A stretch of DNA of 64,000 bases, from contig NZ_CP092418.1 in assembly GCF_023716485.1 (NCBI RefSeq), positions 2,463,001 to 2,527,000 on the forward strand. The letters are read 5' to 3'. This DNA is from Microbulbifer variabilis. Its GTDB lineage: Bacteria; Pseudomonadota; Gammaproteobacteria; Pseudomonadales; Cellvibrionaceae. Below, one piece after another: positions 1 to 9,447 of this stretch. The number at the start of each line of letters is the position of its first letter. Position 1 is the first letter of the stretch. The translations under genes were made by a program, and so were the position numbers. The notes under the pieces are model-generated. The model was not told where the DNA came from. It saw only the letters and a program-made list of their open reading frames with translations, and ran no database searches.

Positions 1-659
1 CAATAATACCCTTCAGCATCGACTGTTGCGCCATCTACAATCGCGGGCTTACGCTCTTGAACTGAAAAGAACGGCCTTCGGTTACTGATACGGCCCTCAT
101 CCATATCCAAGTCAAATACATAGACCATGCCACCAATGGTATCGCCAAAGTACATACGAGTGTCCTCTGGGTCGAAGGCAATCCCATTGGAACATACAAA
201 GGAAAAGTCCTTAGCAACCTGGCGCACACTAAAATCAGGCTCAAGACAATATAAATGAGAGACTTTACCTTTCAATTGCGTATCCATACTACCGCACCAA
301 AAACGCCCTCTTCGATCGATCTTTCCATCGTTTAGCCGGTTTTGGGGTAGATTCGGTTCCGGATCAACAACTGTCTCAAACTCCCCTGTTTCGAGGTCGA
401 TGGTGCAGAATCCTGAATTGGCAGCGCCAACTAACCCTCTCCCCTTACGGAAACCAAAGGACCCTACCTGCTCCGGCATTTCCCAAGTCTTTCTTTCACC
501 AGTAGAGATGTTTAGCCGCCGAATCGATGGCCGCCGGGGCCCTGCCAGATCAACCGAAGGGCCGACATGATCCGCCCAGTAGATAGAGGTGTCTTCTGCA
601 TGCCAGATGGGTGTTTCTCCCAATCCATCGTTACACTCCCAAAGACATTCAATCTCCAT
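1..659 (-). CDS. SMP-30/gluconolactonase/LRE family protein (3' end missing)
   Basis: A continuous minus-strand reading frame starts at an ATG (657-659) and runs off the left edge, giving about 219 residues. The N-terminal text MEIECLWECNDGLGETPIW is the classic opening of the six-bladed propeller SMP-30/gluconolactonase family, including the metal-binding Glu of the GE(T/S)PxW motif. Further on are NRLNDGKIDRRGRFWCGSMD (the Asn and Asp metal-site region) and SNGIAFDPEDTRMYFGDT. Family members hydrolyse sugar lactones or related esters with a divalent metal. The start lies 33 nt downstream of the pyroglutamyl peptidase stop on the same strand, so the two are probably co-transcribed. The substrate cannot be told from sequence, and the last blade lies outside the window. 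Confidence 0.9.
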   Translation of the reverse strand, partial: MEIECLWECNDGLGETPIWHAEDTSIYWADHVGPSVDLAGPRRPSIRRLNISTGERKTWEMPEQVGSFGFRKGRGLVGAANSGFCTIDLETGEFETVVDPEPNLPQNRLNDGKIDRRGRFWCGSMDTQLKGKVSHLYCLEPDFSVRQVAKDFSFVCSNGIAFDPEDTRMYFGDTIGGMVYVFDLDMDEGRISNRRPFFSVQERKPAIVDGATVDAEGYY

Positions 660-692
660 TGTCAAAACCCTTCTTAATAGTTTCAGTAGGTC

Positions 693-1361
693 TTAGACTT
701 GAAACTTGGATGGAATAGGAACATCAATATCCTCAGTATGTAGCAATGCGGCCTCTATTCCAGCATGGACACCAAGTGCTGAGGTCTCTCTGGACATGCT
801 GGGTGTACCAAGGTTTTCGGGCAAAGCCGCTACTTGAGGTAATTGCGGAAGGTGAATCCACCCTGCGCGTATATCCAGTTGATTGCTGGCAATAAAGTGC
901 AAAACGCCATACATCAAGTGATTACAGCAAAAAGTGGCGGCATTATCCGAAATATCTGTAGGCACTCCGGCTTCACGCATTGCCCTAACCATAGCTCTGA
1001 GAGGAAGATTACTACGATAGGCTACCGGTCCACTGGCAACCGTAGGTGCGCCCTGCATCTCTACGCCACGATTGTCCTTCAGGTTGTATCGAGTAGAATC
1101 GTTAAAATTTTGAGCAATTCGCTCTACCGTAACCATCGATCGCCCACCATATTCACCCATCATGATCACTATTTGTGGACGGAGCTCATCTATAGCGCTA
1201 GTTACTACGTCAATACACTCAAAGAAGTTACTAGGAACCAGGATTCCAAAAACATCTGAATTCCCAATACGGGTACCATCCAAAACACGCATTACCGATT
1301 CTGCAGGATTTATTGGCGTATGCCCGAATGGTTCAAAGCCGGTCACTAAAACCTTTTTCAT
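693..1361 (-). CDS. pcp: pyroglutamyl peptidase I (pyrrolidone-carboxylate peptidase, family C15)
   Basis: A 222-residue protein with the whole C15 signature: opening VLVTGFEPFG (residues 4-13), the TVER motif carrying the catalytic Glu (E80), NAATFCCNH carrying the nucleophile Cys (C146, the Cys just before Asn) and WIHLPQLP with the catalytic His (H170). The length is normal for the family (about 210-225). The cytosolic enzyme removes N-terminal pyroglutamate from peptides. The ATG at 1361 is the natural start, just before the conserved beta strand. It is the first gene of a likely two-gene unit with the SMP-30 gene downstream. Two small perfect inverted repeats lie 50-140 nt upstream and could be operators. 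Confidence 0.93.
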   Translation of the reverse strand: MKKVLVTGFEPFGHTPINPAESVMRVLDGTRIGNSDVFGILVPSNFFECIDVVTSAIDELRPQIVIMMGEYGGRSMVTVERIAQNFNDSTRYNLKDNRGVEMQGAPTVASGPVAYRSNLPLRAMVRAMREAGVPTDISDNAATFCCNHLMYGVLHFIASNQLDIRAGWIHLPQLPQVAALPENLGTPSMSRETSALGVHAGIEAALLHTEDIDVPIPSKFQV

Positions 1362-1413
1362 GACAATGCTCTTTGAGTAGTTTGAAATTGGCCTTCAGAA
1401 ATGTGTTGTCTGA

Positions 1414-1434
1414 TTCTATTTATCAAGAATAGAA
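1414..1434. promoter_or_regulatory. inverted repeat upstream of pcp
   Basis: TTCTATT (1414-1420), a 7-nt loop, then AATAGAA (1428-1434): a perfect 7-bp inverted repeat about 55-75 nt upstream of the pcp start. It could be an operator or part of the promoter region. No regulator is identified. Confidence 0.3.
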
Positions 1435-1481
1435 ACTTTTAAGGGCTCAGACCTAAAAGAACGACTTTGCTGATGTGTTTG

Positions 1482-1500
1482 ATTGGCACAATATGCCAAT
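1482..1500. promoter_or_regulatory. perfect dyad ATTGGCA-N5-TGCCAAT, operator candidate
   Basis: ATTGGCA (1482-1488) and TGCCAAT (1494-1500) form a perfect 7-bp dyad with a 5-nt centre in the gap between pcp (minus) and the recombinase gene (plus). Size and form fit a dimeric regulator site. Which regulator binds is unknown. The rest of the 1362-1863 gap shows no convincing gene. The recombinase frame stays open upstream to 1624, but the translated text there is not protein-like. Confidence 0.35.
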
Positions 1501-1863
1501 TAAGAGGCTGTTTTGAACCATAGATCTGTAGAAAGACAGCAGAAGCGTTTTTCAGATAGACGTGAACTTGGTCTCCAATAACTAAAGAACAATCTGCAGG
1601 CTTATATCTCGGTATGTCGACCAGTGCCTAGCGACACGCATCTCTCACTGAGAGTGAGTGTACTTAAACTCTCCCTGATATCACACGCCTGGAATGCGCC
1701 GCCAGTAAGTGTGGTACGGTGCATCATAACTTCCGGAGCGAACCTGCCCTGCCCTACATATACAGAGTTTTTTCTGCCTCAATTTGTAATGATAAATATT
1801 TGTGCAATTAAGTACTTTACTTGGCTGTCCACCGTATACCAACAACAACTTCATTTCCTTTCT

Positions 1864-3117
1864 ATGTCTGCCTCCAATCAATCACCAGCACCAATCATCG
1901 ACAACCTGAGTAATCTTGAGAATCCATTCCGCTGCACCAGCTTTTCCGCTAGTCATTATCTCAGTAAGCAGATTCCTGGTGCGGATACCGATCTGGAGTT
2001 TACGCTCAAGTTTCTTTACAGCTACAACGGTAGCCAGGCAACGTTTAATAGTTATCGCCGCGAACTTGAACGACTACTGCAGTGGGCTTGGGGTATCGAA
2101 GAAGTTTCAATCTTGTCACTCAAGCGTGAGCATATAGAGGATTTTGTTCAGTTCTGTATTGAACCGCCACTTGCCTGGATCGGTACAAAGAATGTCGCCC
2201 GGTTTAAAACTAGAAACGGCGAACGTGTTGTTAATTCGGATTGGCGACCATTCGTAGTCAGTGTATCTAAGGTTGAGTTTCGTTCAGGTAAGACACCATC
2301 CGCCAAGGACTTCCGGCCATCTCAGGCGGCCATCAAGTGTATCTTTACCGCACTGTCTTCTTTCTTCGACTTCCTCTTTCAGGAAGGCTTGGTTCCCGCC
2401 AACCCTGTGGCATTGATCCGGCAAAAAAGTAAGTTCATCCGGCGTGAGCAACAAAGCCAGGTAGTTAGGCGCATCAGCAATCTGCAGTGGGATTATGTGT
2501 TGGAAACTGCTGAGGTTATGGCCGAGATGTCACCACTTGAGCACGAGCGTACATTGTTCATTATGAACGCCCTATTCGCTATGTATCTGCGTATCTCTGA
2601 GCTGGTTGCCGATGAAAGATCGGCACCCGTTATGGGTGACTTCAAGAAAGATCGCGACGGAAACTGGTGGTTTCACGTCACCGGTAAGGGTAATAAAGGC
2701 CGAGCCATTACCGTGTGCGACCAGATGTTAAGTGCCTTAAAGCGCTACAGAATCCACTTGCAGCTCCCTGCTCTGCCCAGCATCAATGAGCAGACACCCT
2801 TGGTGCAAAAATCTCGCGGCAAGGGACCTGTCACCAGTACACGTCAAGTTCGACATATCGTACAGAACTGTTTCGATGCCGCTTACAAACGGATGGTTGA
2901 AGAGGGCCTTGGTGAAGACGCGGAAGACTTGAAAGCTGCCACGGTGCACTGGCTAAGACACACTGGAATCTCCGAAGATGTGAAATATCGTCCCCGGGAA
3001 CATGTTCGTGATGATGCAGGCCATGCAAGTATGGCCACAACCGATCGCTATATTGATTCCGATATGCGGGAACGGCATGAAAGCGGACGAAGCAAGCGGG
3101 TTAAGGAGGGGCGGTAA
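1864..3117 (+). CDS. tyrosine recombinase / site-specific integrase
   Basis: A 417-residue integrase counted from ATG 1864 (MSASNQSPAP). The frame is open from 1624, but the extra 80 residues have no family-like content, so the inner start is preferred. The N-terminal half is a SAM-like core-binding domain (TFNSYRRELERLLQWAW). The catalytic half has the first Arg in MYLRISELV, a Lys-containing beta hairpin (HVTGKGNKGR), HWLRHTGIS (HxxR box), GHAS (second His) and the tyrosine nucleophile in TTDRYIDSD. All catalytic positions appear intact, so the protein may be active. No tRNA or att core is recognisable next to it. A decayed copy of the same gene lies about 8 kb downstream in the same direction. 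Confidence 0.9.
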   Translation: MSASNQSPAPIIDNLSNLENPFRCTSFSASHYLSKQIPGADTDLEFTLKFLYSYNGSQATFNSYRRELERLLQWAWGIEEVSILSLKREHIEDFVQFCIEPPLAWIGTKNVARFKTRNGERVVNSDWRPFVVSVSKVEFRSGKTPSAKDFRPSQAAIKCIFTALSSFFDFLFQEGLVPANPVALIRQKSKFIRREQQSQVVRRISNLQWDYVLETAEVMAEMSPLEHERTLFIMNALFAMYLRISELVADERSAPVMGDFKKDRDGNWWFHVTGKGNKGRAITVCDQMLSALKRYRIHLQLPALPSINEQTPLVQKSRGKGPVTSTRQVRHIVQNCFDAAYKRMVEEGLGEDAEDLKAATVHWLRHTGISEDVKYRPREHVRDDAGHASMATTDRYIDSDMRERHESGRSKRVKEGR

Positions 3118-3353
3118 AACTACTGCCCTAATCTACTAACAAGTATGCCCTATTCGCCGAGGCGTTTGTATTATGCACGCGGTTGCTGTGCAGGATCTTC
3201 TTATGCGTAATTGGGAGGATACAAAAGCCTGCGTACTAAAGGCCTTTTTAGAGTTACTATCTAGTTAGACATCAATCATTTTGCGTTAAACAAGGGGATT
3301 ATTTATAGATGTTGTGAATTACAAGATAATCACTAAAGTCTAACCTTTTACTT

Positions 3354-4958
3354 TCACCTCAAGATTCTGTTAGGCAAAAAAAACATCAATACCAATGAAA
3401 GAAATAAAAATATATTTATAGAAAAAAGGGCGTTTTTCAGACCAGTATTTGCGGCTCTCGAAACTATATCTGAATAAGCTAATCTGATTTTTTCTGGCAA
3501 CTCTGAGACATACTTTTCTTCTTCAGGGACAGAGATACTATTAAATATATCTTCTAATTTGACAACCTCTTCCTGGCGAGTTCTATCTGATAAGGTTTTT
3601 CCCTCTATATTGGCATACGAGTCTGCCATACTTGTATATACGGATCCAAAAAGTATAGAACCCGCAAAAGCAACAGCAAAACCTTGCCCTAATATTTCTT
3701 TCATAGTTTCAGTTAAACCTGACGCTGCTCCACTATTTTCAGGTTTAACATTCATCATCGTAACTCCCGTATATTGGGCCATTATTAATCCGCCCCCTAT
3801 TCCCGTAATAATCATAGGAACTAGCAACACAAGAGGTGTCATATCCATTCTGGCCAACTGCCCGGATAACCATATTCCCAGGAGCATGCAGATTGCACCA
3901 AAAATCAGAATCCATTTTGGTGCAATTTTTTTTCCGAGGGGTGGAGTTAAAAATGATAATATCGCTAAAATTGCTGTGAATGGTAATGTTGTTAGGGCCG
4001 TTGAGAGCGAGTCCATCTGAACACCAGCCTGTAGATATACAGAAACAACAAATAGAAACCCCGCATTTACCAGAAAAAAGAAGCCACCAATGAACAATCC
4101 TAATGAAAATGATATATTTTTAAACAGGGTTAAATCTAACAATGGGACTTTCCCCTGCTTCTTCAATCTAACACATCGAACAATAAACAAGAATATTGCA
4201 ATTAGACTCACCCCATAAATAATTGGAACAACTGACAGCTCTCCAAAGGTAATAGTGTTTCCAGCGATTACTAATGGCCTCTTCTCCCACAACCAACCAT
4301 ACTGCCCAGCAAGAGTTGTGCTTACTAAGAAGAAACCAAAACCTAGCGTCGACAAGATGACACTTCTGACATCTATGCTTATCGTTTTATCGCCTTCTGT
4401 TTCAGGAAGGGAATAAGCCATCAATAAAGTAATTATTCCAAATATAGGAGATAAAGAAAGTGATACGCGCCAATTAACATTGTCAGCTATTAAACCAACA
4501 ATTACTGGAGCTAATGCCGATACAGCTGAAAGAACAGCTCCATAAACCCCAAAAGCCAACACCCTCTGGCTACCATGATAATAATTCATGATTAAAGCGA
4601 TTGATGTGGGCACAACCATAACCATCCCCAGAGGCCAAATAATGGCCCACCCTACAATGAAAATAAGGGTATTTGGGCTTAAAATGACAATTATCATCCC
4701 AAGAACATAAATGGCCACTCCAATAGAAAATATTTTCTTTTCTCCATATTTATCACCGAGCCTTCCTGCTGTCACCATTAATGCCCCACCAATTAACGAA
4801 GCAGAAACAATAACGGCCTGTAAGGTTGAAACCGTACTTTGAAGGTCATTTACGATCGGAGATATAAGAACATTTACACCAAAAGTTGTTATATAAAGCA
4901 TCACATTTGACAGAGAAATAACAATCATTGGAAACCAGCTGCGCTCAACTTTTGACAT
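3354..4958 (-). CDS. MFS transporter, DHA2-like (14 TM) exporter
   Basis: 534 residues of mostly hydrophobic sequence that can be divided into about 14 membrane segments, the size of DHA2-type drug:proton antiporters. The motif A loop between TM2 and TM3 reads GRLGDKYGEKK (residues 65-75), and TM5 has a PxxxGLIADNVNWR stretch typical of exporters. It is the last gene of a minus-strand row (SDR, SDR, ureohydrolase, decarboxylase, MFS), starting 47 nt after the decarboxylase stop, so it may export the product of those enzymes or take up a substrate. The C-terminus carries a roughly 50-residue hydrophilic loop before the final helix. Substrate unknown. Confidence 0.88.
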   Translation of the reverse strand: MSKVERSWFPMIVISLSNVMLYITTFGVNVLISPIVNDLQSTVSTLQAVIVSASLIGGALMVTAGRLGDKYGEKKIFSIGVAIYVLGMIIVILSPNTLIFIVGWAIIWPLGMVMVVPTSIALIMNYYHGSQRVLAFGVYGAVLSAVSALAPVIVGLIADNVNWRVSLSLSPIFGIITLLMAYSLPETEGDKTISIDVRSVILSTLGFGFFLVSTTLAGQYGWLWEKRPLVIAGNTITFGELSVVPIIYGVSLIAIFLFIVRCVRLKKQGKVPLLDLTLFKNISFSLGLFIGGFFFLVNAGFLFVVSVYLQAGVQMDSLSTALTTLPFTAILAILSFLTPPLGKKIAPKWILIFGAICMLLGIWLSGQLARMDMTPLVLLVPMIITGIGGGLIMAQYTGVTMMNVKPENSGAASGLTETMKEILGQGFAVAFAGSILFGSVYTSMADSYANIEGKTLSDRTRQEEVVKLEDIFNSISVPEEEKYVSELPEKIRLAYSDIVSRAANTGLKNALFSINIFLFLSLVLMFFLPNRILR

Positions 4959-5005
4959 TTTATTTAATCTTAAATTAAGAGCTGAAATACTAAGACTAAT
5001 GATAA

Positions 5006-6382
5006 CTAGTTAATCCATGGAGGAATAATATCCCGTTGAAACACCTCATCTTGTGTTTCAGGTCGCTTAATCCAGCTAGCTTTATGGCCACTCACCAATA
5101 GCATACCCGGTCGAGGGAGAGCGTTAAAATTACACGCATAGGTTTCTATATATGAACCAGTATTGAGGAACGCCAATATATCTTTTGCAGCAACTTCTGG
5201 CATCATGACTTGCTCAGCAATACATTCATAATTACACGTTATTCCTACAACATCATATGGAGCATACTCGGGTGAATTTGCTCTGTTGGCTAATAAAATA
5301 TCAAATGGAGGATTTGTATTTAAGCTGCCTATACCTAGGAAACACTCAGAGGTATCAGTCTCTATCCAACTGCGGGCAATATAGTTTCGTTCCAATTTTA
5401 TGTTATGAACTTTTGTTAAATGGATAGCAGTTTCATTGTGGAGTGCTCTTCCTGGTTCAATCTCAAGTACAATCCCTTCGGTTGAAAGACCTAGCTTTTG
5501 CATTGATTTTCTAAATTGCTTAGTAATCAACTTTGCATAATCTTTAGGTGTAGGAGTTTCATAATCCGTTACCGGGACTCGGGTCTCATGATCATTAGAG
5601 GCTGCAAAGCCACCACCCACTGAAACTATTCTCGGTACCCAATCCCCTCCCATTAACATACTTATTTTACCTATAAGTGATGCATAGTCTCTCATTAAAG
5701 CCTTCCAGAAGGCCGCTTTCTTAGAATGGCGTCCTGCATGAGTATGTACGCCTATGAGATCACACCATTTCGAGCTTTTAAGCTGTGGAATCATATCTAC
5801 AAGCTCACTGTGAGGGATACCATACTTAACAGTTTGTGTCATTTCTCGAATAGTACGATCAGGGTAAAAATCTGAATTTAGATCAAGATTCTTTAGCCAG
5901 GGCTTGACTCTAAGTATTACAGTAGCTTTCTTTTTTAAAAATTTAGCTTCCTGCTCACAATATAAAAGCTCTATAGGACTATCTAAAACAATGGGAATAC
6001 CTAGATTTATAGCTTTACTTATAATCTCTCGTCCCTTAATAGATCCATTTACAGCTATATCCTTTAATGGAACGTTTCCTCGAAGAGCCAGCTCCAACTC
6101 CCCCTTACCGAAAGTGTCACAACCGGCTCCTTCTCTTGTCAGTATTTTACGTATTGCTGTAACAGGATTTGCCTTAATCGCGGCCATAATTCTGACCTTA
6201 CCCTCAGGCCATTCAGACTCAAATGCCTTCCTATATGATCTTAAGTTTTTAACCAAATGGTTTTCTGATACAACAAATAATGGGGTTCCATATTTCTCAG
6301 CAAGCTCAACCGTATCACAGTCTTCAATGAACAAATGGCCATGCCTAACGGATAGAAATTTATTTAAATATTTATATTCCAT
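5006..6382 (-). CDS. PLP-dependent fold-III decarboxylase (diaminopimelate/ornithine/arginine decarboxylase superfamily)
   Basis: 458 residues with the two-domain alanine-racemase-fold decarboxylase layout. Visible landmarks: AAIKANP with the PLP Lys (K70), CDTFGKGELELAL (the DxxSxGEL region, here altered), GVHTHAGRHS (HxHxGS-like, phosphate/PLP region), VSVGGGFAA (Gly-rich phosphate loop), EIEPGRAL (EPGR), GITCNYE (the GPxCExxD region with the cross-active-site Cys) and GSYIETYACNFNALPRP (Tyr and FN...RP end motif). It is clearly of the LysA/ODC/SpeA superfamily, but CNYE and GKGE differ from ordinary LysA, so the substrate is probably not meso-diaminopimelate. The neighbouring ureohydrolase makes a guanidino or diamino acid attractive, but that is inference. 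Confidence 0.85.
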   Translation of the reverse strand: MEYKYLNKFLSVRHGHLFIEDCDTVELAEKYGTPLFVVSENHLVKNLRSYRKAFESEWPEGKVRIMAAIKANPVTAIRKILTREGAGCDTFGKGELELALRGNVPLKDIAVNGSIKGREIISKAINLGIPIVLDSPIELLYCEQEAKFLKKKATVILRVKPWLKNLDLNSDFYPDRTIREMTQTVKYGIPHSELVDMIPQLKSSKWCDLIGVHTHAGRHSKKAAFWKALMRDYASLIGKISMLMGGDWVPRIVSVGGGFAASNDHETRVPVTDYETPTPKDYAKLITKQFRKSMQKLGLSTEGIVLEIEPGRALHNETAIHLTKVHNIKLERNYIARSWIETDTSECFLGIGSLNTNPPFDILLANRANSPEYAPYDVVGITCNYECIAEQVMMPEVAAKDILAFLNTGSYIETYACNFNALPRPGMLLVSGHKASWIKRPETQDEVFQRDIIPPWIN

Positions 6383-6430
6383 GCAAAGTCCATTTAAAGT
6401 AAATTAAACTATAAAATCCTCATTTGTATA

Positions 6431-7588
6431 TCACAGGCTTGCCTTACCCATAGCTAAAGGCCATTCAGTCTTTTGTTTTTCTCCCTTACGCTTAGCTACA
6501 CAATCCGCCAGCCAACAGAGCAGTTTCCAACTAATACCGCATGCTATATATGCGTCTCTATGTGTAGAGTCTAGGTATGGAGCATATTCACATACATCAG
6601 CACCAACAAGATCAATGTCTCCATTTTTTCTGAGATATCGAATAATGTCCCATATTTGTCTAGACTTTAGTCCAAAGGGCTCCACCGCTGAATTGGAAGC
6701 ATTATCCGTAGCGTCAAGGCTATCGAGATCTAGAGTGAAATATGTAGGTCCATCTCCAACAACCTCTAAAATCCTTTCTGCAATTTTGTCCGTCCCCAGC
6801 TCAAATACTTGATCGGCAGTATAAGTAGTTACGCCAAAATTTTTTGCATGTCCACCAACCAAGGCTGTCATCCTTCCCCGGATACCCATAGTTATCATAC
6901 GTTCTGGGTCGAGATATCCCTCTGCCATATTTTTTGTGAATTGATTGCCAGAGTGATATGGATAGTTAAAATCCGCGAAGGTTACCAGGTCATAATGCGC
7001 GTCGAAATGAATCAAACTTAATGGGCCAAATTTTCTGCCGAGAACATTAATTGGTGCATAGCTAATTGTATGATCACCACCCCAGGTAAATGTGACACAG
7101 TCATTATCTAGAACTATCTTTTCATATTCCTGGATTATTTTAGATACCTCATCAGACAAATCAAATCGCCCGTAAGTATCAATATTTCCATAATCTATGA
7201 TTCTACATGTATCGAAAGGTATATCCCAACCTCCATCAGGATTTGGTTCGATAGTCCCCATGGCATTCTTTGAAAACTCACGAAGGACTTTTGGACCATA
7301 TTTATGAGATGCATTCATCGGCGCAGCCTTTTCTAAGGGCTGGCCAACTATTACGAGGTCTGCATTTTTACAGTCCCGAGAGTAAGGCGACATAAAGCCA
7401 CCTAAATAATCCTTGTTTAGGTTACCAACAACTTCTAATCCAACGCCGCCCATCTTACCCATTCTTTGTAGGTGAGACGCTACTTCCGGGTCTATCCCAT
7501 CAGAGCTTCTAGAATGTTTCCATAAATCCTGAAGACGTGCTTTTTTCTCTTTCGACATTTCTGGATAAGGGTAATTCCTTTTACTCAT
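6431..7588 (-). CDS. ureohydrolase (arginase/agmatinase superfamily), long N-terminus
   Basis: 385 residues from ATG 7588; a GTG four codons upstream is also possible, but the ATG has GTGGA at usable spacing. All binuclear-Mn ligand motifs are present: GGDHT (H173), DAHYD (D196, H198, D200) and DLDSLD (D287, D289). GADVCEYAP matches the late VGxDVVEVxP motif. The protein is about 60-70 residues longer than standard agmatinases because of an N-terminal extension. The substrate loop after DAHYD reads YHSGNQF instead of the HGTxF of agmatinases. It therefore hydrolyses a guanidino compound to urea plus an amine, but probably not plain agmatine. It lies 48 nt upstream of the decarboxylase in the same row. 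Confidence 0.88.
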   Translation of the reverse strand: MSKRNYPYPEMSKEKKARLQDLWKHSRSSDGIDPEVASHLQRMGKMGGVGLEVVGNLNKDYLGGFMSPYSRDCKNADLVIVGQPLEKAAPMNASHKYGPKVLREFSKNAMGTIEPNPDGGWDIPFDTCRIIDYGNIDTYGRFDLSDEVSKIIQEYEKIVLDNDCVTFTWGGDHTISYAPINVLGRKFGPLSLIHFDAHYDLVTFADFNYPYHSGNQFTKNMAEGYLDPERMITMGIRGRMTALVGGHAKNFGVTTYTADQVFELGTDKIAERILEVVGDGPTYFTLDLDSLDATDNASNSAVEPFGLKSRQIWDIIRYLRKNGDIDLVGADVCEYAPYLDSTHRDAYIACGISWKLLCWLADCVAKRKGEKQKTEWPLAMGKASL

Positions 7589-7633
7589 TTTTACGTCCAC
7601 TTAAATAACAATATGAAACACCTTAAATTATAT

Positions 7634-8407
7634 CTAAGTATGAGCCAATTTATTGAATGCAGAGATAGAAAGCCCTGCACTAAAACCACCATCAACATTA
7701 ATGGCTTGACCATTGATAAAGGTACAGTCATGTGACGCTAGAAAATGTATCAAAGCGGCAATTTCATCTGGATGTGCAATGCGTCCCAAAGGAACAGCAA
7801 CTTTTTCCATAGCTAATTGCGGTTCGCCGCCTTCTGCTTGGGCCATTGGTGTATCAACGGAAGTTGGGCATATGGCATTTACCCTAATATTTTGTGCCCC
7901 TAACTCCAATGCTGCTGTCTGTGTAATACCAACAACTGCCCATTTTGATGCAACATATGGAGCAAGGTAAGGAACGCCAGATTTTGCGGCGGCTGAAGCA
8001 ACATTGACTATGGAGCCACCATACTTCATATGAGGTGTGGCGTATTTTATACCAAAAACGACTCCCATTGTATTGACGCTGTAGTTTGCCCCAAAGTCAT
8101 TGCAATCTACGTTAAGCAGCGTTTCATATCCTTTGTTTATGCCTGCACAATTAACCAAAGTATCTATTTTCCCAAATTTTTCTGCTGCGTAATTCATTAA
8201 TTCTTTTACTTGTGACTCACTTGATACGTCTGTTTCAACAAAGTCGCCGCCTTCTATATCCCGAATTGCATTATCCCCACTACCAATACCCGCTATAATG
8301 ACGTGAGCGCCAGCCTTATGGAAACGTTTTGCAGTGCTCAATCCAATTCCTGAGTTTCCTCCAGTTATCACTGCCACTTGGTCATTAATATCAAAGAATC
8401 TATTCAT
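7634..8407 (-). CDS. SDR family oxidoreductase (first of two)
   Basis: 257 residues, classical short-chain dehydrogenase/reductase. The cofactor loop TGGNSGIG is at 15-22, NCAGI (NNAG-like) at about 86-90, and the catalytic set is S138, Y151 and K155 (YVASK). The C-terminal INVDGGFSAG is typical of the family. No Arg follows the Gly-rich loop in the second strand (AGIGSGDN), so NAD specificity is more likely than NADP, though this is a weak inference. The start ATG is preceded by GGAGACATAAGCT. It lies 45 nt upstream of the ureohydrolase start and is likely in the same operon. Substrate unknown. Confidence 0.9.
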   Translation of the reverse strand: MNRFFDINDQVAVITGGNSGIGLSTAKRFHKAGAHVIIAGIGSGDNAIRDIEGGDFVETDVSSESQVKELMNYAAEKFGKIDTLVNCAGINKGYETLLNVDCNDFGANYSVNTMGVVFGIKYATPHMKYGGSIVNVASAAAKSGVPYLAPYVASKWAVVGITQTAALELGAQNIRVNAICPTSVDTPMAQAEGGEPQLAMEKVAVPLGRIAHPDEIAALIHFLASHDCTFINGQAINVDGGFSAGLSISAFNKLAHT

Positions 8408-8626
8408 AGCTTATGTCTCCAAAATTCGGTTTTCCTAGGAACTGTTAGTTTTCGGCTGCTATCATTTTTTTGTTAAGGTTTTTGACCTTTTAATTGGATT
8501 AATTTTTTCAAAAGAAATGAGTGAGGAAGCGCAAGTGCTGAGCATTTTGAATGCTCACATGGAAATCTTATTCAATACAATATAATTATATGAACCTAAA
8601 AGTAAGCTATTACCTCTTAAATATTA

Positions 8627-9427
8627 CTAAATTCCTGGAGACAAGCCTCCACTTACAGGTAATACAACACCTGTAATATACGATGCCTCATCACTTGCTA
8701 AAAAAGCTATTGCCGCAGCAACCTCAAAGGGTTCTGCTGGGCGCCCTAACGGTATAGATGAGTTTTCTTGTTCGGCTGCCTGAGAAATAGAAATTCCTTC
8801 GCCTTCAGCTATTGCCGCATAAGCTTGCTGCAACATATCTGTATTGATTGCACCAGGTGCTACAACATTAACCCTTATGCCCTTGTCTGCATATTCTAAA
8901 GCTAAAGCTTTGGTTGCACCTACCAATGCATGCTTTGTAGCTATATAAGGATATGGCATACCCGCAGAAACCCCGATACCAGCTGTAGATGCAACATTGA
9001 CTATTGCCCCAGAACCCTCTTTTTCCATTATCTTCAGTACTCCCTTACACATAGATAATGCACCTTTTACATTGATGCTGTAATTAATATCCCAATCCTT
9101 ATTCTCATTTTCATTTAAAATGGCGGATCCAAATCCAACCCCAGCGTTATTGACTAAAATATCAATTCGACCAAATTTATCTGCCAGGTCATTAACTGCA
9201 TTATCTATTTGATCAGGTTTTGACATATCTATAAATATATATGTAGCCTCCCAGCCACTAGATTCTATTTCTTTAACATTACATTCAAGGCTATCCTTTG
9301 ACTTTTCTCTCCCTGCAAGGATCACAGTTGCTCCTAATGAGGCTAGTTTTATTGCTACAGCTTGACCCAACCCTTTTTGCTTGGTAGCACCAGTTATAAT
9401 CGCGATCTTACCTGAGAGTTTTTTCAT
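8627..9427 (-). CDS. SDR family oxidoreductase (second of two)
   Basis: 266 residues, short-chain dehydrogenase/reductase with TGATKQKGLG (12-21; the loop is two residues longer than usual), NNAG (93-96), S147, Y161 and K165 (YIATK), and the typical end VLPVSGGLSPG. The loop AGREKSK after strand 2 contains Arg and Lys, which suggests NADP(H). It is separated by 219 nt from the downstream SDR, so it may be a separate transcript or the first gene of the row. It is divergent from the Ldh2-family gene across a 189-nt AT-rich region that carries a TAGCTA dyad. Substrate unknown. Confidence 0.9.
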   Translation of the reverse strand: MKKLSGKIAIITGATKQKGLGQAVAIKLASLGATVILAGREKSKDSLECNVKEIESSGWEATYIFIDMSKPDQIDNAVNDLADKFGRIDILVNNAGVGFGSAILNENENKDWDINYSINVKGALSMCKGVLKIMEKEGSGAIVNVASTAGIGVSAGMPYPYIATKHALVGATKALALEYADKGIRVNVVAPGAINTDMLQQAYAAIAEGEGISISQAAEQENSSIPLGRPAEPFEVAAAIAFLASDEASYITGVVLPVSGGLSPGI

Positions 9428-9447
9428 AAAGCAGGCTCTGAGATTAA

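Noticed and set aside
843..1259. Plus-strand 138-codon frame across pcp
   Set aside because: It lies wholly antisense to the well-supported pyroglutamyl peptidase gene and shows no domain.
1624..1863. Upstream extension of the recombinase frame
   Set aside because: The extra 80 residues lack protein-like content and the gene has a good inner ATG at 1864; the upstream stretch also holds regulatory-like repeats.
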